From: Termitidicoccus mucosus
Lineage (GTDB): Bacteria > Verrucomicrobiota > Verrucomicrobiia > Opitutales > Opitutaceae
Direction: 5' to 3'
NCBI RefSeq assembly: GCF_038725785.1
Contig: NZ_CP109796.1
Span: forward strand, 2,294,001 to 2,358,000
DNA length: 64,000 nucleotides
The notes below the pieces were generated by a model that made no database searches, was not told the origin of the DNA, and was given only the letters and a program-made list of their open reading frames with translations. Shown here one piece after another: positions 34,602-44,158 of the stretch. Position numbers and translations under genes: made by a program. The first letter of the stretch is position 1. The number at the start of each line of letters is the position of its first letter.

Positions 34602-36179
34602 TCACGTCTTTTTCGTGGAGACTTCGATCACGTCGTGCGGCGCGGCTTCTTTCTGGCCGGCGTGGCTCACGCGGATGTAGCGCGCGCGCGCGCGCAAATC
34701 GGGGAGGGTCTTCGCGCCGAGGTAGCCCATGCCGCTTTGCACGCCGCCGAGCAGGTTGCCGAGCACGTCGGCGGCGTAACCGGAGACTTCCTTCAGCGCC
34801 TCGATGCCTTCCGCGGTCAGCTTGCGCGTCGTGTCATTCTTGTCGTGGCCGTAGCGCGCCGCGCTGCCGTCCTTCATCGCGGCGATGCTGCCCATGCCGC
34901 GATATTGTTTATAGAGCTTTCCGTTGATCTCCATGATTTCGCCGGGCGCCTCGCGGCAGCCGGCCAGCAGGCCGCCGAGGATGACCGCGTCGGCCAGGGT
35001 GAGCGCCTTCACGATGTCGCCGGACTTGGTGATGCCGCCGTCGGCGATGATGCGCACGCCCGCGTCCTTCGCGGCGCGCGAGGCCACGTAAAGCGCGGTG
35101 AGCTGCGGGATGCCCACGCCGGCCACCATGCGCGTGGTGCAGATGGAGCCGGGGCCCTGGCCGATCTTGATCGCGCTGGCGCCGCATTCGGCGAGCCAAG
35201 TCACGCCGGCGGCGGTCGTGACGTTACCGGCGATGATCGTGAGCCCCGGAAACGCGTCGCGCACGAGGCGCACCACCTCGCCCACGCCGGCCGTGTGGCC
35301 GTGGGCGGTGGAGACGGCGATGGCGTCCACGTTTTCCGCGACGAGGGCGCCGACGTGCTCGGTGATCTTGTCGCGGTCGAGCGAGCCGTCGGGCTTGCGC
35401 ACGGGCGAAAGCGCGGCGCCGACGACGAGGCGGAAGTCGTCGTCGCGGGCGGGTTTGCGCAGGGCCTTTGACTCGGTGGTGATGCGCTCGACGTCGGAGC
35501 TGGTCACGAGGCCGCGCAGACGGTCGTCATTGTCCACGACGAGCATTTTATTGATGCCCACGTGGAGGGAAAAGAAGGCGTCGGCGGCCTTGATCGGGTC
35601 CTTGGCCACGGCGCGTTTGTTTTCGACGATGAGGTGCGCGCGGGGCGTCATCACCTCGGCGATTTTTTTTGTCTTATAGCGTTCCTTGAGAACGTTGCCG
35701 GAGACGAGGCCGATGAGCTTCCCGTCGGCGTCGGCGACGGGGAAGGTGGAAAAGGCGTATTTCTTCTGCTCGATGCGGGCGAGCAGGTCGCCGACGAGCA
35801 CATCCGGCGTGGTCGTGATGGGGTCCTGGATGAGGCCGTGGATGTGGCGTTTCACGCGCGCCACCTCGCGCACCTGGTCGCGCGGGGGCATGTTGTAGTG
35901 GATGAGGCCGAGGCCGCCGTTGAGCGCCATGACGATGGCCATGCGCGACTCGGTCACGGTGTCCATGTCGGACGAGATGATGGGGATGTGGAGCCGGAGC
36001 GTGTCGGAGAGCGCGGTGGCGGTGTCGGCGTCGCGCGGAAGAATTTCCGAGTAAAGCGTGGCGAGCGACACGTCGTCGAAGGTGAGGGCGACAGGCAGGC
36101 TGGCGCGGAAGAATGCGTCGGCGGATTGATAAAATTCCGCATCGAGCGCGGAGGAGGATTTTTGAGCAACCTTGGTCAT
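34602..36179 (-). CDS. guaB: Inosine-5'-monophosphate dehydrogenase
   Basis: 525 residues from the ATG at 36179 ([20 protein letters not shown]). The (beta/alpha)8 barrel starts 'LTFDDVSLA'. A pair of CBS domains occupies about residues 115-235, the barrel resumes with 'VVGAALSP', and the active-site loop '[17 protein letters not shown]' carries catalytic Cys347. '[10 protein letters not shown]' and the flap residues ('SAARYG') follow. The enzyme oxidises IMP to XMP with NAD+, the committed step of GMP synthesis. An in-frame extension upstream of 36179 is not conserved and runs antisense through menC, so it is rejected as start. The 180-bp gap upstream contains element B2, which would lie in the 5' leader. 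Confidence 0.97.
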   Translation of the reverse strand: MTKVAQKSSSALDAEFYQSADAFFRASLPVALTFDDVSLATLYSEILPRDADTATALSDTLRLHIPIISSDMDTVTESRMAIVMALNGGLGLIHYNMPPRDQVREVARVKRHIHGLIQDPITTTPDVLVGDLLARIEQKKYAFSTFPVADADGKLIGLVSGNVLKERYKTKKIAEVMTPRAHLIVENKRAVAKDPIKAADAFFSLHVGINKMLVVDNDDRLRGLVTSSDVERITTESKALRKPARDDDFRLVVGAALSPVRKPDGSLDRDKITEHVGALVAENVDAIAVSTAHGHTAGVGEVVRLVRDAFPGLTIIAGNVTTAAGVTWLAECGASAIKIGQGPGSICTTRMVAGVGIPQLTALYVASRAAKDAGVRIIADGGITKSGDIVKALTLADAVILGGLLAGCREAPGEIMEINGKLYKQYRGMGSIAAMKDGSAARYGHDKNDTTRKLTAEGIEALKEVSGYAADVLGNLLGGVQSGMGYLGAKTLPDLRARARYIRVSHAGQKEAAPHDVIEVSTKKT

Positions 36180-36232
36180 GGTTGCCTCGGGTGAATTAAC
36201 CGTTCGCACGGAAAGAGCAAGGGGCATTTTTT

Positions 36233-36330
36233 CCAAAAATCGTTCTCGTTCCTCATTCTCTCGTTCTTGAAACGCCACGAAGAAAAAAGAGAGAACAAGA
36301 ACGAGCAAGAGAACGAGAACGATTTTTTGG
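36233..36330. repeat. Hexamer-repeat inverted element B2, between guaB and menC
   Basis: The right arm (36293-36330) on the minus strand reads CCAAAAAATCGTTCTCGTTC and continues with CTTGCTCGTTCTTGTTC. The left arm (36233-36269) is the near-complement. The minus-strand sequence matches the left arm of B1 inside the exosortase gene at nearly every position, but here the element is intergenic, in the divergent promoter region. Confidence 0.8.
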
Positions 36331-36359
36331 GGTGACGGGCAAGGCGGCGCGGTGGCACG

Positions 36360-37556
36360 ATGCGGAGGATGAGCGCCGAGATTTACTCCATGACGTTTCG
36401 CCGTTACTCGCTGCCTTTCCGGCAGCCGGTGCGGACGGCACACGGCGCATGGACGCGGCGCGAGGGCGTGATTGTGCGGCTGTCCAACGAACGCGGCTCG
36501 ACGGGATTGGGCGAGGCGGCGCCGATTCCGTGGTTCGGAACGGAAACCGCGGACGAGGCGGCGGCGGCATGCGAGCGGCTGGGCGCGCGGGTGAGCCGGG
36601 AGCAGATCGAAGCGATCCCGGAACGGCTGGGATGCCTGAAGTTCGCGCTGGCGTCGGCCCGGGCGGAATGCGCGGCGGCGGACGGCGTGGATGCTGGGCC
36701 TGACGACTACCTGACGGTCGCCGCGCTCCTGCCGGCGGGCCGGGCGGCGCTGGAAGTCGCGGCTCAACGGGCGGAGGCGGGATTTCGCACGTTCAAGTGG
36801 AAGGTCGGCGTGGCGGACGCCCTCGATGAATTGGTGCTCCTCGACGACTTGCTGGCCGCGCTGCCGGCAGGGGCGCGGCTGCGCCTGGATGCAAACGGAG
36901 CCTGGGACCGGCGGACGGCGGAACGCTGGCTGGGCCGGTGCGCGGATTTGCCCATGGTGGAATTTATCGAGCAGCCGGTCGCGGCGGCGACCCCGGACCG
37001 CGAAACCGATGCAAGGGCGCGGTCGAATGCGATGGATCTGCTGCTGGGGCTGGCCGGGGATTTTCCGGTGCCGCTGGCGCTCGATGAATCGGTCGCGAGT
37101 TCGCGCGACGTGGCCCACTGGCTGGATGCGGGATGGCCGGGATTGTTTGTGCTGAAACCCTCGTTGCTCGGCGACGCGGCCGGCACGCTCGGACGGCTGC
37201 GGGCGGCGGGAGGCGACGCGCAAGACGGCGGAAGAGTCGTGTTTTCATCGGCCCTGGAAACAGCCGTGGGCGCGCGCGCGGCGCTCGAATGGGCGTTGCG
37301 GTGGAAGGCGGAAAATTTTCGATTTTCGATTCTCGATTCTCGATTGGGCGCTGCCGCGCCGGATTCCCAAATGGAGCGGCAGCTCCATCAATCGAGAATC
37401 GAGAATCGAAAATCGAAAATTTTCCGCGCCGCCGGTTTCGGCGTGTGGCCTTTGTTTGAGGATGCGCGGTTCAACGGACCGGAAGCCGCGCCGTTTGTGC
37501 GCGCGCGGGACATCCGGCTTCTGGACGGGGAGGCGGCATGGAACGCCCTGAGCTGA
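36360..37556 (+). CDS. menC: o-Succinylbenzoate synthase-like enolase-superfamily enzyme
   Basis: 398 residues; the ATG at 36360 is used, with 36369 as an alternative. The enolase-superfamily catalytic residues are present in order: K146 and K148 ('FKWKVG'), metal ligands D177 ('LDANGAW'), E204 ('EQP') and D242 ('LDES'), and K266 ('FVLKPS'). MenC dehydrates SHCHC to o-succinylbenzoate in menaquinone synthesis. The assignment is supported by the overlapping downstream menE-like gene (19 bp overlap, so translational coupling is likely). Residues about 318-356 ('[18 protein letters not shown]' to '[11 protein letters not shown]') are encoded by heptamer element A2 inserted in frame just before the last barrel segment ('[15 protein letters not shown]'). 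No stop or frameshift results, so the enzyme may still be active. Confidence 0.88.
   Translation: MRRMSAEIYSMTFRRYSLPFRQPVRTAHGAWTRREGVIVRLSNERGSTGLGEAAPIPWFGTETADEAAAACERLGARVSREQIEAIPERLGCLKFALASARAECAAADGVDAGPDDYLTVAALLPAGRAALEVAAQRAEAGFRTFKWKVGVADALDELVLLDDLLAALPAGARLRLDANGAWDRRTAERWLGRCADLPMVEFIEQPVAAATPDRETDARARSNAMDLLLGLAGDFPVPLALDESVASSRDVAHWLDAGWPGLFVLKPSLLGDAAGTLGRLRAAGGDAQDGGRVVFSSALETAVGARAALEWALRWKAENFRFSILDSRLGAAAPDSQMERQLHQSRIENRKSKIFRAAGFGVWPLFEDARFNGPEAAPFVRARDIRLLDGEAAWNALS
37308..37427. repeat. Heptamer-repeat inverted element A2, in frame inside menC
   Basis: The arms 37308-37346 and 37389-37427 are a perfect 39-bp inverted repeat composed of CGATTTT/CGATTCT heptamers after an AAAATTTT start. 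The 42-nt centre begins GGCGCTGCCGCGCC and ends GGAGCGGCAGCTCCAT, matching A1 and D. The total of 120 nt equals 40 codons, open in the menC frame. Confidence 0.92.
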
Positions 37557-38752
37557 GACGGCTGGCCCTCGAAACAGGCCGCGCGGTGGAGCGGGGGGAT
37601 TTTGTGTTTTTGTGCGACCCGGAATGGGGCGCGGCCGAGCGGGCGGAGTTTGGGCAAGTGGCGCGGGAGGCCGGGGGCATCGCCGCAAAGCGCGGATGGC
37701 TGTGCCTCTCGACCGGCGGGACGAGCGGGCGGGTGCGGTTTGCGCGGCATGACGAGGAGACGCTGGGCGCGGCGGCGCGGGGATTCTGCGGGCATTTCGG
37801 GCTGGAGCGGGTGAACGCGGTGGATGTGTTGCCCGCGCATCACGTGAGCGGATTCATGGCGCGGGTGCGCTGCGCGGCCACGGGCGGCATCCATCTGCCC
37901 TGGGCATGGAAACGACTGGAAGCGGGGGATTGCCCTGAGCCGCCCTCGACGGACGGCTGGGTGCTCTCGCTGGTGCCCACCCAATTGCAACGGCTGCTCG
38001 GCGACGCGGACGCGGCACGGCGCGGGCGCGCGGCGGACTGGCTGCGCCGCTTCGAGGTGATTTTTCTCGGCGGGGGCCCGGTGTGGCCTTCGCTTGCGGA
38101 TGCGGCCGCCCGGGAAGGGCTGCGGATATCGCTCAGCTACGGCATGACCGAAACCGCCGCGATGGTGACGGCGCTGCGTCCCGGCGAGTTTGCGGAAGGC
38201 GCGAGAAGCTGCGGGACGGCGCTGCCGCACGCACGGGTGGAACTGGTGGACGAGGAGACCGGCGATGTGTATCCAAAATCAAGATACGAAGGCCGCGTCG
38301 GGCGGGTGCGCATCGCCGGCCCGAGCGTGTTTCGCGGCTACCTGCCGGCAAGCGCCGGCGCGGCCGGGCCTGACGGCGTCCTGATGACCGAGGACCTGGC
38401 GTTCCTCGATGCGCGCGGCGGTCTCAACATCGCGGGACGCCGCGACGCGGTCATCATCACGGGCGGCAAAAAAGTGCTGCCGGGGGAGGTCGAGGCGGTG
38501 CTGCGGTCGAGCGGCGAATTTTCCGATGTCGCGGTGGTGGGCGTGCCGGACGCGGAATGGGGCGAGCGCGTGGTGGCGTGCTATCCCGGAGGAGACCCCG
38601 AGCCCGACTGGGAGGCGGTCGGGCGGGCCATGCATTCATTGTCGGGCTACAAACGCCCCGCACGCTTCATCCCGATGACGCCCTGGCCGCGCAACGCGCA
38701 GGGCAAGGTCAGCCGCGCGCGCCTGCGCGCCCTCGCCGCCGCCCCGGAATGA
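37538..38752 (+). CDS. menE: AMP-dependent ligase, o-succinylbenzoate-CoA ligase-like
   Basis: 404 residues, shorter than most acyl-CoA synthetases, as some MenE proteins are. Adenylate-forming motifs are clear: P-loop 'LSTGGTSGRVRF' (about residue 57), 'SLSYGMTETAAMV' (A5-type), 'MTEDLAFLDARGGLNIAGRR' with the conserved Asp, and the C-terminal lysine loop 'PRNAQGKVSR'. It would activate o-succinylbenzoate with ATP and CoA for ring closure by MenB. It starts 19 bp inside menC and reads in the same direction, giving an operon with a consecutive menaquinone step. Without menC the family call would be weaker, because the substrate pocket cannot be read here. Confidence 0.87.
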   Translation: MERPELRRLALETGRAVERGDFVFLCDPEWGAAERAEFGQVAREAGGIAAKRGWLCLSTGGTSGRVRFARHDEETLGAAARGFCGHFGLERVNAVDVLPAHHVSGFMARVRCAATGGIHLPWAWKRLEAGDCPEPPSTDGWVLSLVPTQLQRLLGDADAARRGRAADWLRRFEVIFLGGGPVWPSLADAAAREGLRISLSYGMTETAAMVTALRPGEFAEGARSCGTALPHARVELVDEETGDVYPKSRYEGRVGRVRIAGPSVFRGYLPASAGAAGPDGVLMTEDLAFLDARGGLNIAGRRDAVIITGGKKVLPGEVEAVLRSSGEFSDVAVVGVPDAEWGERVVACYPGGDPEPDWEAVGRAMHSLSGYKRPARFIPMTPWPRNAQGKVSRARLRALAAAPE

Positions 38753-38765
38753 GAGGCCGCGCGGC

Positions 38766-41033
38766 TTACTTTGTTTCCATGGTAAAGATCCCGTTCCAGT
38801 CGGGCGGCGGCGGATTTGCCTTCATCCACATGCAGCGCTGCATGAACAGGCGCGAAGGCGTGAGTTGTCCCTCGATCAGCGTCTGCGTGCACTCGAGCCG
38901 GCTCGCCTGCATGAAAAGCGCCGCGGCCCGGTCCCAATCCTGCCGGCGGTAAAGCTCCAGTCCCTCGCCGAAGAGCCCCCGGCACTCCAGAGCCATCGGA
39001 GGCAGCTCCTCCGCCAGCCCCATCACCTCGAAGACGTCCACCGGCTGCGAGCGCCCCTTCACCACCACGGTGTCGAGCAGGCGAAACACGCACGGGCAGC
39101 CGGCGCGCTCGGCCTCGGCGCGCGTGCTGCCGGCGACCAGCGTATCCACGCCATAGATACGGGACACCGCCTCCAGGCGCGAGGCCAGGTTCACCGTGTC
39201 GCCCATCATGGTGTAATTGAAGCGCGAGCGGGAGCCCATGTTGCCCACGACGGCGACGCCGGTGTTCAGCCCGATGCGGGTGCACATGCGCCACACCCCG
39301 CCCCAGCGCGCCCCGAAGTCCAGCATCCACTGCTTGCGCAATTCCCCGAGCCGCTGGTGCACGCGGCAGGCGGCCACGCAGGCCCGGGAGGCGTGATCGG
39401 CCTGCGCCACCGGCGCGCCAAACATCGCCACCACGGCGTCCCCGATGTATTTGTCGAGCGCCCCGCCCTTCTGGGTGATGGCGTCGGTGCAGACGGAAAG
39501 ATACTGGTTCATCCATTCCACCAGTTCCACCGGCGAGAGGGATTCCGCCGTCTGCGTGAAGTTTTGAATGTCGCTGAAATACGCGGTGATCGGCACCTCC
39601 GATCCGCCGAGTTTCGGCTCCTCGCCGGATTCCACCATCTGGTTCACCAGTTCGGGGGAGATATAGGTGCCAAACATTCCCTTGATCCGGCGCTTCTGTC
39701 CCTCCTCCTCGACGAGTTGCATGACGATGGCGGCGAAGCACGTGGTAAACGACGCGCCCAGCGGCGCGATGACGGGGAGTATCCAGTGCCCGTGGCCAAA
39801 CGCCTCGAAGGAAATCCACACGTAACCGACCATCAGCAACATCGCCACGCCTTTCCAGATCACCCCGCGCGCCCCGCCGGCCAGCGACATGGCGCAGACG
39901 ACGGCGGTCGTCCCGAGGATGATCAGAAACGAAAACACGGGGGCCGGATGCCGCAGGAATTTTTTGGAAAAAATCGTCTTCAACAAATTCCCATGGATGC
40001 CCACCCTCGGCACCGGATAGTCGTCCAGACTGGTCGGCGCGGTGTCGAACAACAAGGGGTCCACGGGACCGATCAGCACGATCGCGCCCTCCATCACGCC
40101 GAGCAGCCTGGCGGCCGCCTGGCGATCCTCCGGTATTTCCGATTTCAACATCCGCGCCGCCACCAGCACGTTGGTGAAGCTCATGCGCAGGTTGTGCGGC
40201 GATTCCCATTTGGAAAACCAGTTCACCTCCAGGTCCTGCCCGTCCCGCAACGGAATCTCCGCGAGCCTCGCGCCGTCTCCGCCGACCAAGACGATGCGCC
40301 CGTCCTCCAGCCGGATGGCCGAGGGCGGCAGCTTCCAGTAGAGCCGCGCGATTTCCAGCGACATGTGCCACCATGTCATCGGGCCGACCTGGGCAAACAT
40401 CGGCACCTCGCGCGTGCTGCCGGCCATCGTGTCGATCAACCCCACGTTGGGCGCGTTATAGATGCGGTTGCCCACGCGAAACTCGGGCAGCTCCGGCGGT
40501 TCGGGCTCCGCTTCCGGGGGATCGAGCACGCGCGGAAACTGGCGCACGATGGGCATGCCGTTGATGTCCCGGTCATCCGCCGCGGCATAGCTGGCCGCCA
40601 CGACCACGGGCGGCTCGGGTTGCTGAAAGAGATACTGCGCCAGCCGCCACGTGCCGCGCTGGAAACGCTCCATGTCCGCCACCTCGGGCCGGCCGCGCTC
40701 GGAAAATATATAGTCGATCCCGACCACCCGCGCCCTGCCCTCGCCCAGCACCGCCTCGCACACATCGGCGAAATACGCCCGGTCCCACGGCAGGTTGCCG
40801 ATGTCCGTGATCGATTTGGAATCGATGTCCACATACACCACCTTCAACGGAGGCGGCAGCTCACCGCGCCATTTGAAGCGCCAGTCAACCGTGAAATTCT
40901 CCAGAAACGCCAGCCTGCCCGTGTAGTGCAGCATGCACCACAGCGCCGGAATCGGCAGAATGAGGAGCAGGCGCAGGAGCAAAGCCTTGGACGGGCGTGG
41001 CACGGAATGGAAACGTAGGCCGGCGGCATGCAT
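38766..41033 (-). CDS. CHASE2-domain class III adenylate/guanylate cyclase
   Basis: 755 residues. One N-terminal membrane helix ('ALLLRLLLILPIPALWCML') precedes a periplasmic CHASE2 domain (about 45-340, with 'VVYVDIDSKSITDIGNLPWDR', 'GIDYIFSERGRP' and 'LIGPVDPLLFDTAPT'). Three closely spaced helices follow (about 355-440), then a cyclase domain (about 470-650) with metal Asp 'TAYFSDIQNFT', 'DKYIGDAVVAMFGAP', 'RIGLNTGVAVVGNMG' and 'MMGDTVNLASRLE'. It senses an unknown periplasmic signal and makes a cyclic nucleotide. The stop is 14 bp from the convergent menE stop. A FecR-domain protein is encoded 49 bp upstream on the same strand, a common pairing for CHASE2 cyclases. Confidence 0.93.
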   Translation of the reverse strand: MHAAGLRFHSVPRPSKALLLRLLLILPIPALWCMLHYTGRLAFLENFTVDWRFKWRGELPPPLKVVYVDIDSKSITDIGNLPWDRAYFADVCEAVLGEGRARVVGIDYIFSERGRPEVADMERFQRGTWRLAQYLFQQPEPPVVVAASYAAADDRDINGMPIVRQFPRVLDPPEAEPEPPELPEFRVGNRIYNAPNVGLIDTMAGSTREVPMFAQVGPMTWWHMSLEIARLYWKLPPSAIRLEDGRIVLVGGDGARLAEIPLRDGQDLEVNWFSKWESPHNLRMSFTNVLVAARMLKSEIPEDRQAAARLLGVMEGAIVLIGPVDPLLFDTAPTSLDDYPVPRVGIHGNLLKTIFSKKFLRHPAPVFSFLIILGTTAVVCAMSLAGGARGVIWKGVAMLLMVGYVWISFEAFGHGHWILPVIAPLGASFTTCFAAIVMQLVEEEGQKRRIKGMFGTYISPELVNQMVESGEEPKLGGSEVPITAYFSDIQNFTQTAESLSPVELVEWMNQYLSVCTDAITQKGGALDKYIGDAVVAMFGAPVAQADHASRACVAACRVHQRLGELRKQWMLDFGARWGGVWRMCTRIGLNTGVAVVGNMGSRSRFNYTMMGDTVNLASRLEAVSRIYGVDTLVAGSTRAEAERAGCPCVFRLLDTVVVKGRSQPVDVFEVMGLAEELPPMALECRGLFGEGLELYRRQDWDRAAALFMQASRLECTQTLIEGQLTPSRLFMQRCMWMKANPPPPDWNGIFTMETK

Positions 41034-41082
41034 CGCGCCAGCCTGGAATCACTTGGAAAGCGGAAACTTGCGGGCTTCCCGG

Positions 41083-42096
41083 CTATTCGCCGTCCGTCGG
41101 CGAAAGACGCGGCGGCGGCACCTGCGCCCCGGGCGCCGACGGCAGCGGCGCCATGCCGGGACCGGCGCTGGCGGCGGAATCGCCGCCCGGGTCCTGCCCC
41201 CCTTCCCCGCCATGCGATATGATTGCGGAAGCCGCCGCCGCAAGCATGTCCTGCACCGCCTGCCTGAGCGCGGCCAGATCGGCGGCCGAGGCGTTCCGCA
41301 CCATCGGGCTCGCGAAGCTGGCCGCGTCCACCCCGCCGGTGCCGCTGTCAAAATGGATGTTGTCGATGCGGAGTTGTTTTTCTCCGGGCACGGAGGTCGG
41401 CGCGGCGCGCCCCTCGACCTGCGTTTCGATTTCACCCTCAAGCATGACAAGGTCGAACGTCATCATCCGCTTTTTCGCGCCGGCGCCCGACGCGCTGCTC
41501 TGCGCGACATGGCCATAGCGCCTCGGGCCGAGCGGCTGCGCCTCCCGCGCCTCGCGGAATCCCAGCCGGAACGCCGTGCCGCGAATGCCGGCCACACCGA
41601 CCGGGGTCTTGATGCTGAAACTGGAGCCGTCTTCCGTGTTGAGCTTCTTCACGTCTGAGATGATCTCGCCCCGCTTCAGGTGCAGGCGCGTGGTCGAGGC
41701 GGTCGGCTCCCGTGAAATCTCCGTCACGCGAAACGTGCCGGCAAAGGGCTGCTGCGAGAACTCTTCGACCGCCAGTTCCGAACCGCCGGCAATCGTCAGG
41801 GTGGCGCCGTTCGAAAGAACGAGCATCACGCTTGCGTTTTTGTCGGTGATGATGGTTTGCCCGGCGACCACGCGGGCGCCCTTGGCCAACGGCGTGCGCG
41901 CGGCACCGCCCGGTCCCGTCGCATAAGCCACGCCTGTCACCCGAATGACAAGGATGGCCCCGTCGTTTTTTTCAGACGGAGCCGGGGACTTTTTGACCGC
42001 CGGGGTGTGCGCCGGCCCGGCGGCGGCGCATTGCAAGGCTGCGGTAATCAAAAATAACCGTGCGATCCAGGTTAGTGTGCAGGAGATACGGGACAT
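41083..42096 (-). CDS. Secreted FecR-domain protein
   Basis: 337 residues starting MSRISCTLTWIARLFLITAA, with a signal peptide cleaved near 'QCAAAGPAH'. The FecR-type beta domain spans about residues 48-185: 'GVAYATGPGG', 'LAKGARVVAGQTIITDKNAS', 'LSNGATLTIAGGSELAVEEF', 'LKRGEIISDVKKLN' and 'SIKTPVGVAGIRGTAFRLGF'. The last motif (TPxGxAxIRGT) is diagnostic. The C-terminal third is low-complexity (Ala/Gly/Pro). There is no N-terminal anti-sigma region, so this is not a classical FecR regulator but a periplasmic FecR-fold protein of the kind found with CHASE2 cyclases. It lies 23 bp after the O-antigen-ligase-like gene and 49 bp before the cyclase, suggesting one operon. Confidence 0.88.
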   Translation of the reverse strand: MSRISCTLTWIARLFLITAALQCAAAGPAHTPAVKKSPAPSEKNDGAILVIRVTGVAYATGPGGAARTPLAKGARVVAGQTIITDKNASVMLVLSNGATLTIAGGSELAVEEFSQQPFAGTFRVTEISREPTASTTRLHLKRGEIISDVKKLNTEDGSSFSIKTPVGVAGIRGTAFRLGFREAREAQPLGPRRYGHVAQSSASGAGAKKRMMTFDLVMLEGEIETQVEGRAAPTSVPGEKQLRIDNIHFDSGTGGVDAASFASPMVRNASAADLAALRQAVQDMLAAAASAIISHGGEGGQDPGGDSAASAGPGMAPLPSAPGAQVPPPRLSPTDGE

Positions 42097-42119
42097 GTTT
42101 TGCCCAAGTTGATGAATTT

Positions 42120-44057
42120 CTAAGGGTTTGCGCGTAAGTACGCGAGCAGGACTCTGGCGGCTTCATAACCGGGGTCAAGACGCAAACATGTTTCAACAGA
42201 GGTGGTGGCCTGAGAATTCGCGGATGGATTCAACGCCATATGATAGGCCTGATGATACCATGCGAGGGCGCTGGCCGGCGCCAGCTCCAGCGCGCGAGCG
42301 AACGCTTCGCCGGCCTCGATCCAGCGTTCCTGCACATCGAGCGCGACTCCGAGGCGTATCCAAAATTCATATACGACATCGGATTGGGCGAGGGCCGCGC
42401 GGGCCGCAAGCTCAGCCTCGCGGCCATAGACTTGCGCGTTGTCCGGCTCCAGTCTCGACCAAAGCGCATTGGCGTAGGCGATGTCCGCGCACGCCTGCGG
42501 ATTGTCGGGCAGTCCGGACGAGAGTCCGAAGAGCAAGCCCTCCGCCCGCGCCAGGATGGCGCGCTGATCCTCCTCCGATATATCCGGCTTCGCCAGCGAA
42601 TCGATCAGCGCCCTCCCCTCGCGCCGCGCCGCCTCTTCGTAGTATAGCGGCATCACCGCGCCCGCCACCGACCACACGACCACGAGGGCGGCGAGCGCGC
42701 AGGCCGCGCGCCGCGCACGGTTCACGCGGACGGATTCCGTTTTTTTGCCCGGCGCATCCCCCGTTCCCGCGCCTTCCACCCGCCGCCAGCCCTCCGCCGC
42801 GAGAACCGCCGCCAGCATCGCGACCGCCGGGATTTTCAGGTGAAAATCCGCCAGGCAGGCCAGCCCCAGCGCCAGCAAACCGACGCCGATGGCGCGCGTG
42901 ATTTCCGGCGCCCGCCAATCATCGTATCCATAAAACAAATACCCATTGCCATCCGCTTCCCGTCGCGCGCGCAGCAGCCGCCATGTCACCGCGCCCGCCG
43001 CGCCGAAGAACAGCAGGAACCCGGCCGCGCCATGATCGCCGAGCGTGTTGAGAAAATCGTTGTGCGCCCATTGCGGCTCGTCGCGAAAACCCTCCGGGCG
43101 CTCCCGCTCGAACAACACATTAAAACTCCCCGCCCCTGTGCCGAACACCGGCGCCGTCGCCGCCAGCCGCAGCGAGGCCATCCACAGGATCGGGCGCGAC
43201 CGCTCGCCATGATCCGCCACGAATTTGTCCACGCGCGCCCTTGCCGCGGGCGAGGCCACGTAGAGCCCGCCGCCGGCGAACGCGAACGCGGCCAGCACCG
43301 CGCCGCACCGCCAGAGCCGGCCGCGCCATTTCCGCCCGTGCACAAACAACGGCCAGGCCGCAAACGCCGCCGCCAGCGCCAGCCAGCCGCCGCGGCTGAG
43401 CGTCAGCATCCAGCCGAACAGCATCGCCGCCGCCGCGTAGCCGCAGGCCAGCCGCCGGCCCGCGCCCGCGCCGCGCTGCCAGGTGAGAGCGAGCATCGGC
43501 GGGATGAGCAGCATAAAAAACGCCGCCATGCTGTTGGGATTGCCCAAAAAACCGCTGGCCCGCCCGACGTATTGCGCCGCCTGCGCGCGCCCCATCATGA
43601 GCCAGCCGGGATGGACGAACTTCTGATACGCGCAAAGCACCACCGCCGCCAGCCCGAGCATGACCGCGACGCCGAGCAGCAGCCCGCGCGGCCCCTCGCG
43701 CCGCAACCCCCGCCACGCCATCCAGAAGACCGCGATCATCTGCGCCCAGGCCAGCCAGTCGCGCACGCCCAGCCAGCGCACCGGCGTGACAAAGCGGACA
43801 TTCGCCGCCGCGCAAACCAGAAACGCCGCGAGCAGAACGCCCACCCCGCTCCGGCGCGGACGTTCGCCGGAAAACGCCGCGAGCAACAAATGCAGCGCCA
43901 GCGCCGCGCCCGTGAGCAGCCAGCTCGCCGCCATCGTCTCGGCCCGCACGCCGCCGAGGTGCAGCGAGGTCCACGCCAGATTGCCCGCCAGCAACACCGC
44001 CAGCGCCCATTCGCCGGCGGAAAGCACGCGGGAGGTGATGACGGGAGATAACTTCAT
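42120..44057 (-). CDS. O-antigen ligase/polymerase-like membrane protein with C-terminal TPR region
   Basis: 645 residues from the ATG at 44057 (MKLSPVITSRVLSAGEWALA). There are about a dozen hydrophobic segments. The Wzy_C/WaaL-type core includes 'ASGFLGNPNSMAAFFMLLIP', 'GWMLTLSRGGWLALAAAFAA', 'PVFGTGAGSFNVLFERERPE' and 'PQWAHNDFLNTLGDHGAAGF', the last with the family's conserved His. Residues about 500-645 are soluble, with TPR-like helices ('RLGVALDVQERWIEAGEAFA', 'LAPASALAWYHQAYHMALNP'). Such proteins join or polymerise lipid-linked glycans on the periplasmic face. It heads the FecR-cyclase cluster. Element A3 lies immediately upstream. Confidence 0.88.
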   Translation of the reverse strand: MKLSPVITSRVLSAGEWALAVLLAGNLAWTSLHLGGVRAETMAASWLLTGAALALHLLLAAFSGERPRRSGVGVLLAAFLVCAAANVRFVTPVRWLGVRDWLAWAQMIAVFWMAWRGLRREGPRGLLLGVAVMLGLAAVVLCAYQKFVHPGWLMMGRAQAAQYVGRASGFLGNPNSMAAFFMLLIPPMLALTWQRGAGAGRRLACGYAAAAMLFGWMLTLSRGGWLALAAAFAAWPLFVHGRKWRGRLWRCGAVLAAFAFAGGGLYVASPAARARVDKFVADHGERSRPILWMASLRLAATAPVFGTGAGSFNVLFERERPEGFRDEPQWAHNDFLNTLGDHGAAGFLLFFGAAGAVTWRLLRARREADGNGYLFYGYDDWRAPEITRAIGVGLLALGLACLADFHLKIPAVAMLAAVLAAEGWRRVEGAGTGDAPGKKTESVRVNRARRAACALAALVVVWSVAGAVMPLYYEEAARREGRALIDSLAKPDISEEDQRAILARAEGLLFGLSSGLPDNPQACADIAYANALWSRLEPDNAQVYGREAELAARAALAQSDVVYEFWIRLGVALDVQERWIEAGEAFARALELAPASALAWYHQAYHMALNPSANSQATTSVETCLRLDPGYEAARVLLAYLRANP

Positions 44058-44065
44058 AGGAAAAA

Positions 44066-44158
44066 TTAAGAAATTTTTGACTCTCGATTTCCGATTGGCG
44101 GAGGAGCCGCTCTGTTTGGAATCCGGCATGGAAGCACCCGATCTAAAATCAAAAAGTC
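44066..44158 (-). repeat. Degenerate heptamer-repeat inverted element A3
   Basis: The left part (44070-44098) reads GACTCTCGATTTCCGATTGG; the right part (44139-44158) reads CGATCTAAAATCAAAAAGTC, the imperfect complement. The centre GGAGCCGCTCTGTTTGGAAT-CCGGC corresponds to the A1 core. Its orientation follows transcription of the flanking minus-strand genes. It appears older than A1 and A2. Confidence 0.6.

Noticed and set aside
36180-37223. A long N-terminal extension of guaB running through menC on the opposite strand
   Set aside because: IMP dehydrogenase begins at MTKVAQKSS. The extension has no homology pattern and is the antisense of menC plus the B2 element.
38865-41018. A 717-codon open frame antisense to the CHASE2 cyclase
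   Set aside because: Arg/His/Gln/Pro-rich with no recognisable fold, while the opposite strand encodes a complete cyclase with all motifs.
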